From the NCBI RefSeq assembly GCF_005239225.2, contig NC_133298.1:1240001-1304000 (forward strand): a stretch of 64,000 nt of DNA, read 5' to 3'. Positions 21,776 to 35,596 of this stretch are shown here, piece after piece. The stretch is from Populus alba (lineage: Eukaryota > Streptophyta > Magnoliopsida > Malpighiales > Salicaceae). How positions within the stretch are numbered: position 1 is the stretch's first letter; each line of letters starts with the position of its first letter. A model generated the notes under the pieces. That model saw only the letters and a program-made list of their open reading frames with translations. It was not told where the DNA came from and ran no database searches. The translations under genes and the position numbers were made by a program.

Positions 21776-22399
21776 TCGCCATGGATGGCCGACACAAATG
21801 AATGACTAGTTTTGGCGAATGGCATCCGAAAACTTGTGTATCTATATGTACTACTAGTTGTTGTAGCAAATACATGAAGAAATTATAATTGTTAATGTTT
21901 TATTTAATTGCCAAACCGTGAGTTATCGTTCTTATTATTATTAAATATTTGCATTCTCTTAAATGTTTGTACTGCTGCAGGGACTTCACACCAACGAGAT
22001 GTCTAGGAAACCCGATACACGGGAACCTACTTTTGCAAGGAACTATGTAGATGTATCTTAAATCACAATGTATTTTGTATGGATCAATGTACTAAATGTA
22101 TAACTTTTATTAGATCCTTTTTGTTTAAAATTGTGATGACTATTAGTAGGATAAGAATGCAAACTCATGTCCATGTATATATTTTAATACGAACTTCAAA
22201 TCATGCAACTTAATATTATGTGCTTGTGGAAGATTCGCTCTTAAATGAAATGGTGATTGTATGGATTGTATTTTTGATGATGTGAGAATTCAAGTTCTTT
22301 GATTTCCGGCACCATGTTGATTAAATATATATATATATATATAAAAAAAAAAAAAAAAATTACTGTTTGTGTTGGGCTTGGAAAGCCAAGGTTGTTACA

Positions 22400-22404
22400 G
22401 TTAT
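22400..22404. repeat. Target-site duplication GTTAT after the left Tekay-like LTR
   Basis: GTTAT directly follows the LTR end. The same GTTAT directly precedes the other LTR at 60849-60853, the outside-in order discussed under findings. Confidence 0.75.
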
Positions 22405-23834
22405 AGTTGCACCCAGACCACCACTACCACCACCACAATCTTTATTGAAATCTAAATATTTTTCGAGGATGTTTGAGAGTGTGATTGTGGTTGCTTTTCA
22501 AAGTGTTTTTCACTCAGAAAAGTATGCCAATAATATATTTTTTTATTTTTTAAAAATTATTTTTGAGATCAGCACATCAAAAACATATTAATTCAAAACA
22601 ATTTTTTTTTTTCAGAAACGCTTTTGAAAAGCACTTCCAAACAACCTTAAACAATTAGTATAAATTTTATTATCATTATTGTTTTGAAAAAATATTTTAT
22701 TATGGAGAAACCTACTAGCATCATTTGATTTGTATATATAACACTTCAATATTTTTATTTGTAGTGGCGTAATATTATGATCAATATCAATATAAACATG
22801 AATTTCTTTATCTTCTTTTACTTCATGCATATTCAAGATATGCATCCTCGATAGATCAACAATTATTTTTATTACTATTATTACTTTTTATACTCAACTA
22901 ATGTAAGTCCATGTCATAAACTTGCTTGCAAATGAACAATAGCTCCATGCAAAACATACTCATAAAAGCAATTTATCATAACATATAAAACAATTCCTTG
23001 ATGTAAAATAATGATAAGCATTTTATTTCTTGCAAAATTAAAACACTAGTTAAACTTGTTATAGTAAATGAATACAAAATTAGAGTTACATGAATAATAA
23101 CACTAATTTTTAATGAGTGAATTTTTTAGATTTTCTCGAAAACAATCTAGATTGTCTCCATGTTCTTATAAACCCATTTGAGTAGAACATTGAAGATTCA
23201 ACAAAAATCAATTGAGAAATCCACAAGCTTCACATTAACCCAAGTTTTATGCTATTTCTTTATGTTTAATCTTGTAAGCTAAACAATATTCTAATGAAAC
23301 AATAACAATTAAACAACCATACTCATTATTTGATTATTTAAGTTTTAATTCGAGAAAACAAGTGAGACGATATATTTTTTTATTTACTCATTCTAGAAAA
23401 CAACAATACAAAATTTTTTTTCATTACCCAATGATGCGAACAGATACAAAGAGAATCGAATACAAACTCTTAAAACTTTGATTTCGTTGAATTTTAAATT
23501 TAATCTAGATTTTTATAAATTATAACGAGCTTTTGTTTACATTAGAAATTGCTAGGAGGATTGAGTTGTGTTTGTCTTTTGTTAGTTTTTTTTTTTGGAT
23601 ATAATATATAACATTAGTTTTATTATTTGGCGTGATTTGAAATTTTTTTTTTGTTAATAGAATTTTTTTTTAATTTACAAAACAATGAAGACAAAATGAA
23701 TTATTACTTTTAATAATTATTTTTGCAATTCAAAATGCTTAGTTATTTAATCAAATGAAAAATAGAAGAATTTGCATATTTTAGGGTTTAATTTATGTTA
23801 ATCCACTATAGGAAAGCAAAGAGTGTGTAAAATA
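22405..23834. other. Intergenic, including a small TIR element (~22468-22650)
   Basis: A TIR element of about 180 bp has one end GTGATTGTGGTTGCTTTTCA and an opposite end that is the complement of GTTTGGAAGTGCTTTTCA, with an AT-rich centre. This is a common non-autonomous type in poplar (from memory). The rest is AT-rich and I see no gene. The final 60 bp are the 5' flank of the RCC1 gene. Confidence 0.6.
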
Positions 23835-26161
23835 ATGGAAGAAGCTAAAAGGGATGAAGAAGAATCAAAACAGCAACAGATATGGAGTTGGGGGGCAGGA
23901 ACGGAGGGACAACTAGGCACAGGGAAGCTTGAAGATGAGTATCTCCCTCAACTCCTTCACCTTCCCTTTCTCTCCTCTGCTGAATCCATTTCCACTCTTG
24001 CTTGCGGCGGTGCTCATGTTATTGCCTTAACCTCTGGTACCCTCGTTGACTTCTGCATTTTCCCTTTGAATTCTTGTTATCAAATCACAATTAATCAAAT
24101 TCTTGTTTGTAGGTGGGAGAGTGTTCACATGGGGCAGGGGCACAACTGGTCAATTGGGTCATGGAGAGATGCTCAACAGCTTACACCCAAAGCCGGTCAG
24201 CTCCTTGCAGAGTTATGTCATTACTCAGGTCTCAGCTGGATGGAGCCATTCTGGGTTTGTCTCAGGTTCTTTCTCATTCATGATTATAATTGTTTCTTCC
24301 ATCTTTGAGGTTCTGGAAAAATTTAATATCCATTCTATAGTAGAAAACTCTGTTTTAAGTTTTTTTTGGTCTTTGCCAATTCTCAGACATAGGCTTGCTT
24401 TTTACATGCGGGGATGGCTCATTTGGCCAGCTTGGGCAAGGGGATTACAGGTCGCAGAGTACTCCTGTTAAAGTCGACTACTTCACTAATAATTTTGTTA
24501 ATCAGATTGCTTGTGGCATGCGCCATTCACTTGTATTGCTTAACGGTAACTGCTGTGGCAAACCTCTTCCTTCATTGCTAATCACAATGTTATAATGCAG
24601 AGATGCATCCGTGCTGCGAAGTCAATATCGCTTTAACATATGCTTAAATCACTAAGACTCTTGTTTTTAGAAGGAGCTTAATTTCATTTGTGATATTGCA
24701 ATCTGGATTGTACCAGGAAATCAAGTTTATGGTTTTGGTTCCGGAAAGCGTGGTCAACTGGGTATCTCCAGAGATAAAATCAAATCAATTAATCTTCCTC
24801 AAGTCACTTGTGGGTTAGAAGATGTCCAAATCGTTAGCATCAGTGCAAATGGAGATCACAGTGCTGCAATATCTGGTGAGGGACTGACATACTTTCTATT
24901 TCTGACTATTGCAATGAAGGCAGAAAGAAAGTTTCTGGCATAAAAATTTTGGACCATAGGTTCACATACGTATAGAACAGAAAACCATTCATAAACTTTT
25001 GTAATGGAAATGGTTTGAGATAACTTAACATGAAATCTTCAAAGACTTGTGAAATATTTTCGTATTGCAAGTTGCATCTATTGGTGGCAATTCATAGCAT
25101 CTAGTCTCAAGCCGTTTATCATTCTTGTTGATGTTGCATCGTACTGTTCACATCAGCTGATGGTCATTTATACACGTGGGGAAGGGGTTTTGCTGGCGCT
25201 TCAGATGCTAACTTTCCTCAGCTTTCACTTTCATCTTTGCGGTGCACCAAAGCTGCTCTTGGATGGAATCATGGCTTACTGTTGACAGGTAAATGCATTT
25301 CTTTTCATATCCAATTTCTTTGTTTGTGGTTTAACAACCCCTCATCCCGCTCCTGTCTTCTTAAGATTTTAATGATGATGCGATATCATGAACAGGTGAT
25401 GAGGAAGTACTTATGCTTGGTGGTAATTACCATGGGGTTCTTTGTGATCTTGAGAAAATGAGTGCAGTGAAGCATCGTCCTGGTAAGCATTTAGATATTC
25501 AACCTGCATTAGCATTGTTTTTCAAATACATGTGATGAAGTGATGATGATTGCTCTATACCACTTCCAAAACTGGAAGAAAGAACCTTTGGGTTTCCTTG
25601 TGTTTACGATGGGTAAGGAGCTTCAGTTTCTATAGTGTAGATGGCAAATTGCCAATACTCTTGTTACTCTGAACTTTTATTATCAAACCACTTAAGCTAT
25701 GCACACCAAATATTCATCTCATGTGTTAGTTACTGTTAGTTGTCATGTCACCACCTCTCTGTTTCATGTTCCAGAAGATTCACCCGGAACTGCTTTGAAT
25801 GAAGTAATTGGTCTTGATGGGGTTAAAGTTGTGAAGTTTGCGGCCGGAGCTGAGCACTCTGCTTTAGTGACAGGCAAGCTTATTTACTATGAATTGCTAC
25901 CCATCTTCTTTTTCTTATTTACTGAGTCTTTGTGTCATTTCATTTTGTTGATGACATTTTAAATTTTTGTTCACAGTGGATGGAGCAGTAAAGACATGGG
26001 GTTGGGGTGAACACGGTCAGCTTGGCCTGGGGAATACAAATGATCAAACTATCCCTCAAACAGTCATTCTAGTCCCTGATATTCAGAATAAAGAAGCCTC
26101 CTTGAATGTTTACTGTGGTAGTGGTTTTACATTTGCCATAAGGTCACTCTGTCAATCCTGA
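23835..26161 (+). CDS. RCC1-repeat (seven-bladed propeller) protein, 8 exons, 391 aa
   Basis: Exons: 23835-24036, 24113-24265, 24387-24545, 24717-24875, 25157-25288, 25396-25482, 25775-25873, 25977-26161 (1176 bp, 391 aa plus stop). Each junction falls after the first base of a codon, so each exon encodes roughly one propeller blade. Repeats read WSWGAGTEGQLGTG, VFTWGRGTTGQLGHG, LFTCGDGSFGQLGQG, VYGFGSGKRGQLG, LYTWGRGFAG and VKTWGWGEHGQLGLGN. The start at 23835 (MEEAKRDEEE) is the first ATG in frame. The fold matches plant RCC1-family proteins (UVR8/RUG relatives and SERGEF-like exchange factors), but I see no UVR8-type tryptophan cluster, so the partner (GTPase, chromatin or other) is unknown. 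Intron 7 has a GC donor. A fragment is duplicated at 48632. Confidence 0.92.
25874..25976 (+). other. GC-AG intron in the RCC1 gene
   Basis: Exon 7 ends ...GTGACAG and the intron begins GCAAGC, ending TTCACAG. Reading with this GC donor keeps phase into VDGAVKTWGWGEHGQLG. No GT donor nearby does. The same GCAAGC is conserved in the duplicate fragment (48632-49056). Confidence 0.8.
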
Positions 26162-28365
26162 CAATATTTCAAGAAATTGAAAATGTTCCTAGGTAGCAAG
26201 TGGCATTATCCACACCACTACATGAAAGGATCTTGGGAGTTTAAGTGTCAGATTTCTGTCATTAATGCTCTGAAATATTGATTGGAAGTTCAGTTAAGAT
26301 TCTGTTGCTCAAGATGCTTGAGAGAACAAATCTACAGAAGTATTAATCCAGAAAACCGAGCAATGAGGTCAATGGATAAGTGTCCTAGAAATGCCCAGCA
26401 GTTGTTTCCCATGTAAAGCTGTTTTTCTTATTTCCAATCTGCGGAGAAATGTCTGGTTTGGTATCTTGAATGCCTCCTATCACTGTTTCAACGAACATGA
26501 TATTGGATCAGATGTTAGTTAACAGCCAGTCTTGGTATCTATCGAACAACACCAGATGTGTTTAAACAATCCCCTAGCAGGTGCAAGACATCTTCTCTAA
26601 CACTTCTACTGTTTGGATTTTCTTGATGTCTTGACTGATGATTATGATAAGTTTTAAGATGTCATAGTGATGTAGATGAAAAGTTTCAGTTTTAGCATCA
26701 ATGATATGGGTTTTTATCAACTTGCAGGGGACCATAGCAGCCATTTATTTTTTATATTAATTGTTATTTAAAGAAAATCTCTTTGAGTTGGGATTTAGAT
26801 GCATATACACATTTTGATAATGACTGCTCTACAATAATGTCAACATAAACTGTGAGACTGACTCATTAAAAAGACGTAATCTTGTAAGCATTGGCTATTC
26901 TATTTTTCCTCTCCTTCTATTCTCTGTGTCTTATATGCTTACCCGATTCTATAGTCTTATGAGGTTCATTCGTTTCTGCATCATTCTTCTTTAGTAATAA
27001 AATTTAGGATAATGAGATTCAAGTTGTGGATTGTTTTACTCATTCGTTTCTGCATCATTCTTCTTTCGTAATAAAATTTAGGATGATGAGATTCAAGTTG
27101 TGGATTGTTTTACTACTTATCATGGAACACTCTCCCCTCCTTGTGCATGCCTACTTCATGGTCATAACACTTTTTATTTTTATTTTTATCTGAAATCGAA
27201 GTTTGAGTTTCCATGTTTCCCATTATTATGCTTCTTTTTACTTGAAGCACCAGATGATTAATCTTGAGCGTCTCCTCTCTCGAATGGATAGCTGACGATA
27301 TATTTATATTTTCAAAACCTATATTTGACATATTCGAGTGCTTTTTATTTTAATCTTGTTTGTTGTGTGATTTGCAATTCAGAAGGAAGTCTTATTCTCC
27401 TTTTGTGTTTTCTTCTTCTTCTTTCTAATTTAACTTTCCTTTCTATGTGGTTTTTTTTTTTTTGGCATATTTGATTGCTCACAATCCTGTATTTTGTTTT
27501 GAAATGATGGTTAAATGTTAAATTCTTTTCCGTAAGTGTTTCTCTGTGTTTGATTAGCCATGCTATTAGTCCCACTCTACTTCCTGTGAAATGTATGGTT
27601 TAGAACATTTGATATTGGCCCAGTTACCGGCAGCCTTTATGTAGCCACTTTGGTTTGGTGCTCTGAAAAAACATCCTAGGAAAGATAATATGATGTTAGA
27701 CGTTTGGAATCGAATCTCGGGCATGTTCAAGGATGTTTTCTTTTTCTCCCTTTGAGCAGCTGTTCCGCATCTGTAATGTCAATCTTGGTTTGACCTGGAG
27801 TAACATATTTCAAATGAGAAATAACATATTTACTCTAATACTGAAACTATATGACAAAAGCCTAGCTATTTGCAGAAACAGTACTAGTCCGTGAGTAGAA
27901 ACAGCTTTAGGCAAGAAGTAGAGCAGCTCCCAGAGGATTCTTGAAGAAAAAACCTTCGATGAAATATATTTTAATGTAAAATATATAATTATCTAGTTTT
28001 ATAGTAATAACTATAATTTTTAATCTGATTATTGAATCAGAATGCAATGTTATATGAAGTCTCCTAATATGTTATTCTACTTTAAATTAAAATTTTTAGG
28101 TTAATCGGAGTTTAGAAAGGCATTGCAAAATAGATTAACATAGATTATATGAATTTTGTTATTTTTTTTTTTAACTTATAAACTTTTTATTTGGCTAGAA
28201 TTCTTTTCTCCATGCATTTGTGTATACTTACAAACGCTTGAAAATAAAGGAAATATCACGTAAACAGGACAAGGGACTCTATACGAGGGTTCATTGATTC
28301 CTCGGCCCTGGATAATTACTCTCATTCTGATTTCTGTGCTGCAGTCAATGTTTATTCATACCAAG
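26162..28365. other. 3' flank of RCC1 and intergenic DNA
   Basis: The first ~120 bp are shared with the fragment ending near 49056 and are probably 3'UTR. A 74-bp tandem duplication lies at 26967-27114 (two copies starting CATTCGTTTCTG). A ~90-bp sequence at 27880-27965 (GTACTAGTCCGTGAGTAGAA and beyond) recurs in the same orientation at 28725-28815. No gene is recognised. Confidence 0.65.

Positions 28366-28367
<2 letters not shown>

Positions 28368-28421
<54 letters not shown>
28368..28421. repeat. (TA)n microsatellite
   Basis: An uninterrupted TA run of about 54 bases. Confidence 0.97.
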
Positions 28422-28424
<3 letters not shown>

Positions 28425-28724
28425 TTATCATCCAAGTCACCGTTGAATTTCGATATAAAAAAATCTCTGTCGTTATTTTATCCTTGAGATTTTAATAATC
28501 TTAATGACCAATGGTATTGCATCACTCATCAAAACATTGTCTTTTTATATATACACAGAGTTTTGAATAGTTTGATCCAAATATTTATAGCATGTCTTTC
28601 TATACTTAGTCCAACACAGTATACCCCACGATGACGACTCTCTCCGTCTCTGTCTGTCGAATACATCTTCTGTTGATAAAAAGGCCATAAACAAATGCAT
28701 GGAGAAAAGAATCCTAGCCAAATA

Positions 28725-28815
28725 GGAAGAAGTACTAGTCCGTGAGTAGAAACAGCTTTAGGCGTGGAGTAGAGCAGCTCCCAGAGGATTCTTGAAGAAA
28801 AACCTTCGATGAACC
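28725..28815. repeat. Second copy of a ~90-bp dispersed repeat
   Basis: Nearly identical to 27880-27965. Read on the minus strand it gives a short open stretch (GFSSRILWELLYSTPKAVS) that I do not recognise. Confidence 0.8.
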
Positions 28816-31800
28816 AGACAAAACAACAAATTAGCATAGCTCATGGAATCCTTGACGTCAAGACGAGGCCAAGGCATAGCCTAAAGCATGTATCCCGGGC
28901 TGATAGGTTTATAAAGTCAATCTCGTTTTTACCTGAAAAAAAAAGGATAAATTTTAGCCCCGGGATATCAAAGAACCACGAGCACTATCTTCGGAAACGT
29001 GCCACTTGAATCAATAAGAACAAGAAATTTCTTGATGTTTTGTCCGCATTTTTATTTTATTTAATGCTTGTTTTAAAAGAGAATTACAATATTCAAGCAC
29101 ATAGTATTAACAGTTTGATAATATCTTGTTATTCATTACAATTCCAAACCACAGTAGTTCAGAAATCTAATCCTAACACTCTTCATATTGCCCTAAGCGC
29201 AACATGAGTGGATCGCCTACATGTCCTATAATTATTTTATTTCAATCTTTTCTATTTAATACTGCATCAAGGCAAATCGTAAATCAGTCGTCCAACTGTA
29301 TAGTAAAACTTTAATTGAATTATTTTGGAAAATAATAATCTCCTAGAGTTTAAAAATTCTAAGCCATACCCTCTCATCCTAAAAGAGAAACGATTGAGAT
29401 AAAATGTCAAGATCAAGATAGAGGTTTGTAAGTATGCATAAAGAATGGTTTGTTTAAAATATAAAATTCTATTTATTTTTGTGAATTATAAAAAACTTGG
29501 AATTTTTTTAAAATATAATAAATTAAACATATGAAAAAAATACATTATTTTTTTCTTTTTCTATATACACTAACTAATAAATAATAATATAGAAAAGAAA
29601 AGAATAACTTGACCAAATAATTGTAAACAAGCTAGACACTTGATATAGACTGTGTAATAGATAAACAACCAATTACAAAACAATTGTTGATTTAGGCCCA
29701 TTTGTTAACTTTGCCCTTGCATTAGGTTTCTTATTTTTAAGTACGGCTCGATAGGTTGTTTTGATGACTTGTAAATTCAGAGCTTGGTTCAAGTCAAGTT
29801 TACTTTTAAGCCAAGTTATGTGATGAATTATTTAAAATTAGATGAGTTAACTGATATAACTCCTGTTAGGATGCCATTCAAGATTTTTTTAAAAAAAATA
29901 TTTTTGTTTAGAATAATATCATTTTCAATTTTTTAACTTTTTTTTTTCAAATAATATAATTTTATTTTTAAAAAAGTAACCCTAAAACTTGAATGATAAA
30001 ATAAAAAAATATAATAAAGACCCTAAAACTAAAAAAGGCTAATAATTCAAAATAAGTAACCTGAGTTATAAGATCAAAATTATCTTATTGAAAGGCAAAC
30101 ATAAAAAAATCACAAAGTAAATTTCTAATTATAATAAAAATAAAAATATAAAACAAATAGAATCAAAACAATAAGGATCAAATTTAGTATGAAAAACTAA
30201 ATAAAAAGAAAATAATTAGAGATTAAATTGAAAAAAAATAAAAAAAAGATAAAAATAATAATAAAAAATAAAGACCAAAATTGAATAAAAAAACTAAATA
30301 AAATAAAATATTAAGGGGAAAAATAATAATAAAAAACAATAAATAAAAAACACGATAAGAAAATAGTAATTAAAAGAATAAATACCAAAATTGAATAAAG
30401 AAATAAAATGAAATAAAATGATGAAGAATGGAATTGAAAAACAAATAAATTAAGAAAATGGTAAAACACACAAAAAAAAGCAATTAAAAGAATTAAAAAC
30501 CAAATTAGATAAAAAAAAATTATAAAATGCCTAATGATAAAATTGAAAAAAAAAATAAACTTTTTTTAAAAAATAAAAATAAAACAAGTAGTAATAAAAA
30601 AAATAATGACAAAAATGATAGAAATACAATCTAAAGGATATAATTAATGTTTGAAAGGATTGGTATGAATTTATAATATAAGAAAAAGAAAAAACAACAA
30701 TGCCCTTAGAACCATCCTTAATTGTTTTCCAGGGCAATCCTATCACTTCACTAATATAAAAAATAAAAGACAAAAAGTTCCCTCTTTGCATGTTTATTAC
30801 TTTTTTGCTTTTAGAGTTATAAGGATAATTTTGCTATGCAAATAATATTGAAAATACAAAAAAAATCCCCTGAACTAAAGCTATTCATTTTTTATTTTTT
30901 TTGCTTTTAAGAACAACAAAATCATTTACTATACCAATAAAATATATTTAAATTATTTTTTCCCAAGTCAGTTTTGTAATGTCTAATGATCCCTAGGAAA
31001 GATGATTTCACTTTCAATTGCAAGTTTTGTTAGTGTTTTTTAAGAAGAATAGTTTTTAAAAATAGCAAAATAATCATTTCATAGTTTCAATCCTCAATGA
31101 TAACTGTATTTATTGACTAATGGCTTTTAGTTTTGTTTTTTTTAATTTAAAAACAAAGACAATGGTTTTTAAAATTAGGTTCCAACTAATAAGTAACAAA
31201 TCATGTTAAGTTCATATATCCTCTTTTTATTTTTTTTAATAATTTATTTTCATGTGCCTCCTTGGCAAAAATAGAATTAGTTTATTGGCCATTTGGAACA
31301 AAAATCTTTCAACTAAATTCAATTCTTTCTATTTTTCATAATCCCTTATCCATCTCATCTTTTTCCCTTTGTCCTTGAAAAAGTTCCTTGAAACCTCCAT
31401 AACTTAGCAAGATCAACTTGTCATTGCAACGTATCAGATTTTGATGAACTCAAAACACAAGGAAGATAAATATTAAGCACAAATCCCAATTTTGAGAATT
31501 ATTATTATTAATTTTTTAACCATAGATCCTTCTACTTTCTCAAAATTACAATGGTTATTTTTTAGCGGTGAAAGAAACAAAGTACACTACAATATTAAAC
31601 ATGATTCATCTGCATTAAATTTGCATTAAATTTACATATTACAATGGTTCATCTGCATTAAATTTTGTTAAAAGCATGGATCTTCCTCCACTTTTGGCTC
31701 CTATATTAAACATGATTCATCAAAAAAAAAAAAAAATTCTACCATAAATTAAGAATAATGTGATTAGCATTCTCGCATATTGGCAATGGTTGCTTACAAG

Positions 31801-32886
31801 TACATTATAATATATTTACTTTTCAGGTTCTACAAAGCCACAAAATACTTAAAAAAAGCCAATCTTCTAGACTTCATTTATCCCCGGGGCTAATCTTACG
31901 GGCACTTTACTCTCCTAGTTATTAAATATCATTCAAGAAACTAAAAAAGAATGATTATTAAAAAATTTAGAGAGGGATTTTACAAGTGAGTTGTATACCA
32001 GTAAATAAAAATCTCCAATAACAGTAGAAAAACTTGATTCTTCAATTCAGCAAACCATTCCTCCTATATCAACCCCTCTCAATAATCCATGCTCGTACTC
32101 TTCCCTCTCAAAGCTGAGACAATAAGACAAATGGAGGGAGAGCAACATGAAACTATGCAGCTAAATGTGATAAAGAAACTAGCTTCACTAGGTATTATGA
32201 TGGTAGCAACGAAAGAAAACACTAATAACAACCGAGTATCTTAACAAGAATACCCACCATGAAAAAGAGATGTGAGACAACTACAAAGTGACAAGACCAA
32301 GCAAATCATATTATCAGTGTATAAGAAACTACAAAATTATTACCTCAGATGCCTCCTTCGTTTTATCTGTATCTATTCAAAGCATCAATCTTTCTCCACT
32401 TCTTCCCAACGCATCCAGAAAAATTGCCTATAAGAGTGAAAGCCTTCCAAACAAAGTAATAAAAGACTAGTTGCCGTACAGGGGTATATTATCAAGTCAT
32501 TCTTTTATAAAAAAAAAATTGAAGTGAAATGTGTACGAGGCAAGAGTTATACATGCACACAAATACAAGTTCTGTATTGTGGTTCAATTTCAAAGTTCAA
32601 GCAAAACACAAAAAAGATTTCTGTTCTTTATAATAGGATTTTGAGGTCCATCCTCTTAACCTCCATAAATCTTTAATGTCATTTCAGTTCTTTTCCCATG
32701 CAAGTGTCTCAGATGCAGGTATTAAAAATGAAAAAGAACAACTACAACGAAATTAAACTACAATTCAGCATACGAGATATGTGATCCACCTGCTCCAAAC
32801 TTTTCAAGGTAAAGATAATGGATAGAACATATAACAATGATGATCAACTGAAATAAAGAAGGAAAAATAAATGATACGTATTTTAG
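28816..32886. other. AT-rich intergenic DNA, no gene seen
   Basis: Mostly A- and T-rich low-complexity sequence, especially 29880-31000. No ORF above 90 codons and no protein motif. Short direct repeats around TTCATCTGCATTAAATTT occur at 31605-31665. Confidence 0.6.
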
Positions 32887-35379
32887 CATTCAAAATATGT
32901 TGCTGATCGACATCCCAATCAAAAAAGGATTTCTAGTATTCAGTATTTAGCTGAAACAGGATTTTAAAGGTTGCCTCGAAGATAAAAACAAAAAATTATC
33001 CTAACTGTATTGTATTCTTCAAAGAAATTTATTATTCAGTAACATCTCCTCATCCAAGCTTTAGTTTTCTCTAAAATACTCTCCAATGTGTTCTCAATTT
33101 TTTTTGCAAGTTTCCACTCCAAGAAACTCGGAGTACTAGGAGCATTAAATTTGAATCACATTATTAGTCTCATTTAAATTGAAAATGACAAAATCAAGGT
33201 GAGGGGCCTTTTCGCTTCAATATGTTCATTTCAACCACACACATAATTTCCCAGCTGATTTCTGACAATTTTACCATCAAGAATATCTGACAATGGTTGA
33301 ATTTTAAGTGATTTACTTTAGAGGTTCTAAAAACCATAGAATCCGAAATTATCCACATAAAAGATATATTTGACCATCTAAATGTTAGAATTATAGATAG
33401 ATAGATAGATAGATATCTTTTCTAGGTAGTCTTGACACAATACCATAACAAGCCAATAGCCATTTTATCCATCATATCAAATTGAAGTAATTTAAAATAC
33501 CAGCAAACACATTACTGTTAACAACCCCACAAAGACAGATGTGCGACCAGTAAATCAAGCACTCTCACATGCCTCAAAGAAAATATACAGGAAATTAGGA
33601 AAGAACCTGAATGCTTGGCTGAACCGAGGTGCCATGTTTATGCAAAAGTAGGTCTACAACCATACAAAGAAGGAAAAAAGAAAGCATACATAACCCCATT
33701 TTTCAAATTCTAAAAAAAAATGAAAATAGAGAGAAAAAAGACTAAACCTAGGATGATTTTAGCAATTAATGACCAGGAATATTTTATAAATCATAGAGCA
33801 AGCGATCAAAAAGGATAAATAATGTTCATGACCTGAATTGAAGTTTCTTTTCTCAAGACAATCCTGCAAAAAACCACATAATCAGACTAAATAATCAAAC
33901 AAACACAACAGAAGAGAGAGCAGAAGATAAAAGAAAAGAAGGTTAACAAGAACGAACTATTTAAATTCTAATTCAAAATGGAAATTAAACAAAGAAATAA
34001 TAACTAAATAAAAGATAAAATCTTAAGAGCGTGAACCTTCAATCATACCTTAGAAGCGAAGCTTGATGAACGATCTTTCTTAGGGTTTTTCTTGAAGAGA
34101 GAGAGGATTTTGAAAACCCAGAAAGAGAGGCATGAGAGAAAGATGAAGAAAGGGGTTTCCTTTCTTCGTTTATATACACACAGTTTGGTTTGCTTGATAG
34201 AAACAAAATATTTGACCGTTGGAAGGGACTTCCTTTGTTGAGACGACGCCGGTTTTGTATAGGTAAGTTAAAAAAAGAAGAAGCAAAGGCCCCACAGGGC
34301 CCGTGTTTCTTGAAGCTCATAAATGGTATTGATTTAGCCCATTTTTGGACTCTTCTCTCTTCCACTTTCTCTTTCATTTCAAAGCAGAAACACTGAAACT
34401 CGCCCACAGTGAGTAAAAGAACTACGGAGATGAATGTGATAAAGAGACTAACTACACAGCCCTATAGGGGAATTATGAAGTGGGACCTTTCTTACAGTTC
34501 ATTTCTAATCTCTTTTCCTTCTCACCATCACAAATAGAGGTATTGCTTGCTCGCTTTGCTATATATTGTCTCAGAACAGGTTATATTTTTTCTTGTATTG
34601 AAACTTTATTAGACCCTTTTCTAGCGATAATATTTGTAACTTAAGACCCTTTACTGAGCTGATAATGATTCCCCTTAAAAAATGTTGCAGATTATGAAGT
34701 GTAATTGTTGTCCTTAGTGAATGATTCTAAGTTTAGACCATTTTGAACCATGCAAAACCTCAATGGATATCAAAACTGTGACGAAAGGCACTAAAAAATT
34801 ATTACATTTGGTTAAGGAACTAGTCCATCTCTTATGGCTTCTTTGGTATCGAAACATGTGCACTGTAACTGCCATATTCTAGTAAAATTCAACTTCTCTA
34901 GGGCTTATTTTGAGCTTCACCTAGATGAACATATCTGGTTGAGATGGTCTAACCTTGTACTTCAATTGATCGTATGCTAATAAAGACTTGGTCAAGGAAA
35001 AGCATGATTGAATTTTTTTAGGTTTCTAATGTCTTGGGTTTCCATGTTGGGGAAACAACTTGGCGTGAATATGGGCGCTAATTTGTCTAGCACTTGGTAC
35101 GTTTCTATTAATGATGACATAGGTGGCCATAACATATGATGAAAGAACTTTCCTAATTCTTTGTTTCTATTTGTTTGATTTTCTTGTATTATTACATGCA
35201 CTATGAAGAGGAACTGCTCAAGTCTGGAAAGCTAGATCACATTGGAGAGTCAATTTGTCTCAAGTTAAAAATAATAATGCTTAAGCCATTGTAACTCTCC
35301 AAGTATTGTATATTAGACACACATGGAATAGAGACATGTGGAAAACAATGTGAAAGATAATAAAAACAATTGGCAATAT
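32887..35379. repeat. Duplicated segment, copy B (uninterrupted)
   Basis: Corresponds to 1-907 plus 13292-15093. It shows the empty LTR-element site around 33786-33790 (single TAAAT). Homology is cut on the left copy by the N gap at the point equal to 35379, so the true extent may be longer. Confidence 0.92.
34049..34400 (-). promoter_or_regulatory. Promoter and spliced 5'UTR block, copy B
   Basis: On the minus strand, GTGTATATAAACG (34169-34180) is a TATA box. Upstream are TGGGC-type site II words and GGGCCC (34290-34345). Downstream are a CT-rich leader, a telo-box AAACCCTAA (34079-34088) and a splice donor AAG/GTATGATTG at 34049/34048. Site II plus telo-box is typical of plant ribosomal-protein and translation-factor promoters. 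About 1.2 kb of intron-like DNA follows and I see no coding exon, so the gene body may be lost or unrecognised. Confidence 0.55.
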
Positions 35380-35596
35380 CAGATGTGATTTGGTAAATGC
35401 GGGGGCAAGGAAAGGGTAAAATGATGGTTTTTGTTCTTGCTGATTTAAATGAAACATTAGGTTTTCTTTTATGAATAATGGATTTGTTGAATCAGAATTT
35501 GATAAGGTGTAGATTTCAGAAACTACAAAAGTAGTTTGGAGCTCAATGAATGAGAGATCTTTAAGTATGACTGGGCTATACAACATGCAGGTAGTG

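Larger units (their letters stand above)
18681..22399 (+). repeat. 3' LTR of the Tekay-like element (3.7 kb)
   Basis: It begins TGTAAACACCC and ends GGTTGTTACA, with complementary ends, giving 3719 bp. The right copy starts at 60854. The interior is dominated by tandem arrays: 36-bp (18773-18988), 34-bp (19625-19925), 76-bp (19966-20730), 48/49-bp (21199-21596) and again the 36-bp family (21598-21775). The last ~600 bp are ordinary AT-rich sequence with an (AT)n(A)n run at about 22325-22360. It is followed by GTTAT. Confidence 0.88.

Noticed and set aside
29880..31000. Matrix-attachment or replication-origin-like AT tract
   Set aside because: Composition alone is not evidence, and no specific motif series was seen.
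34039..34407. 122-codon minus-strand ORF
   Set aside because: It covers the TATA box, leader and splice donor of the promoter block, and copies A and C do not keep the frame.
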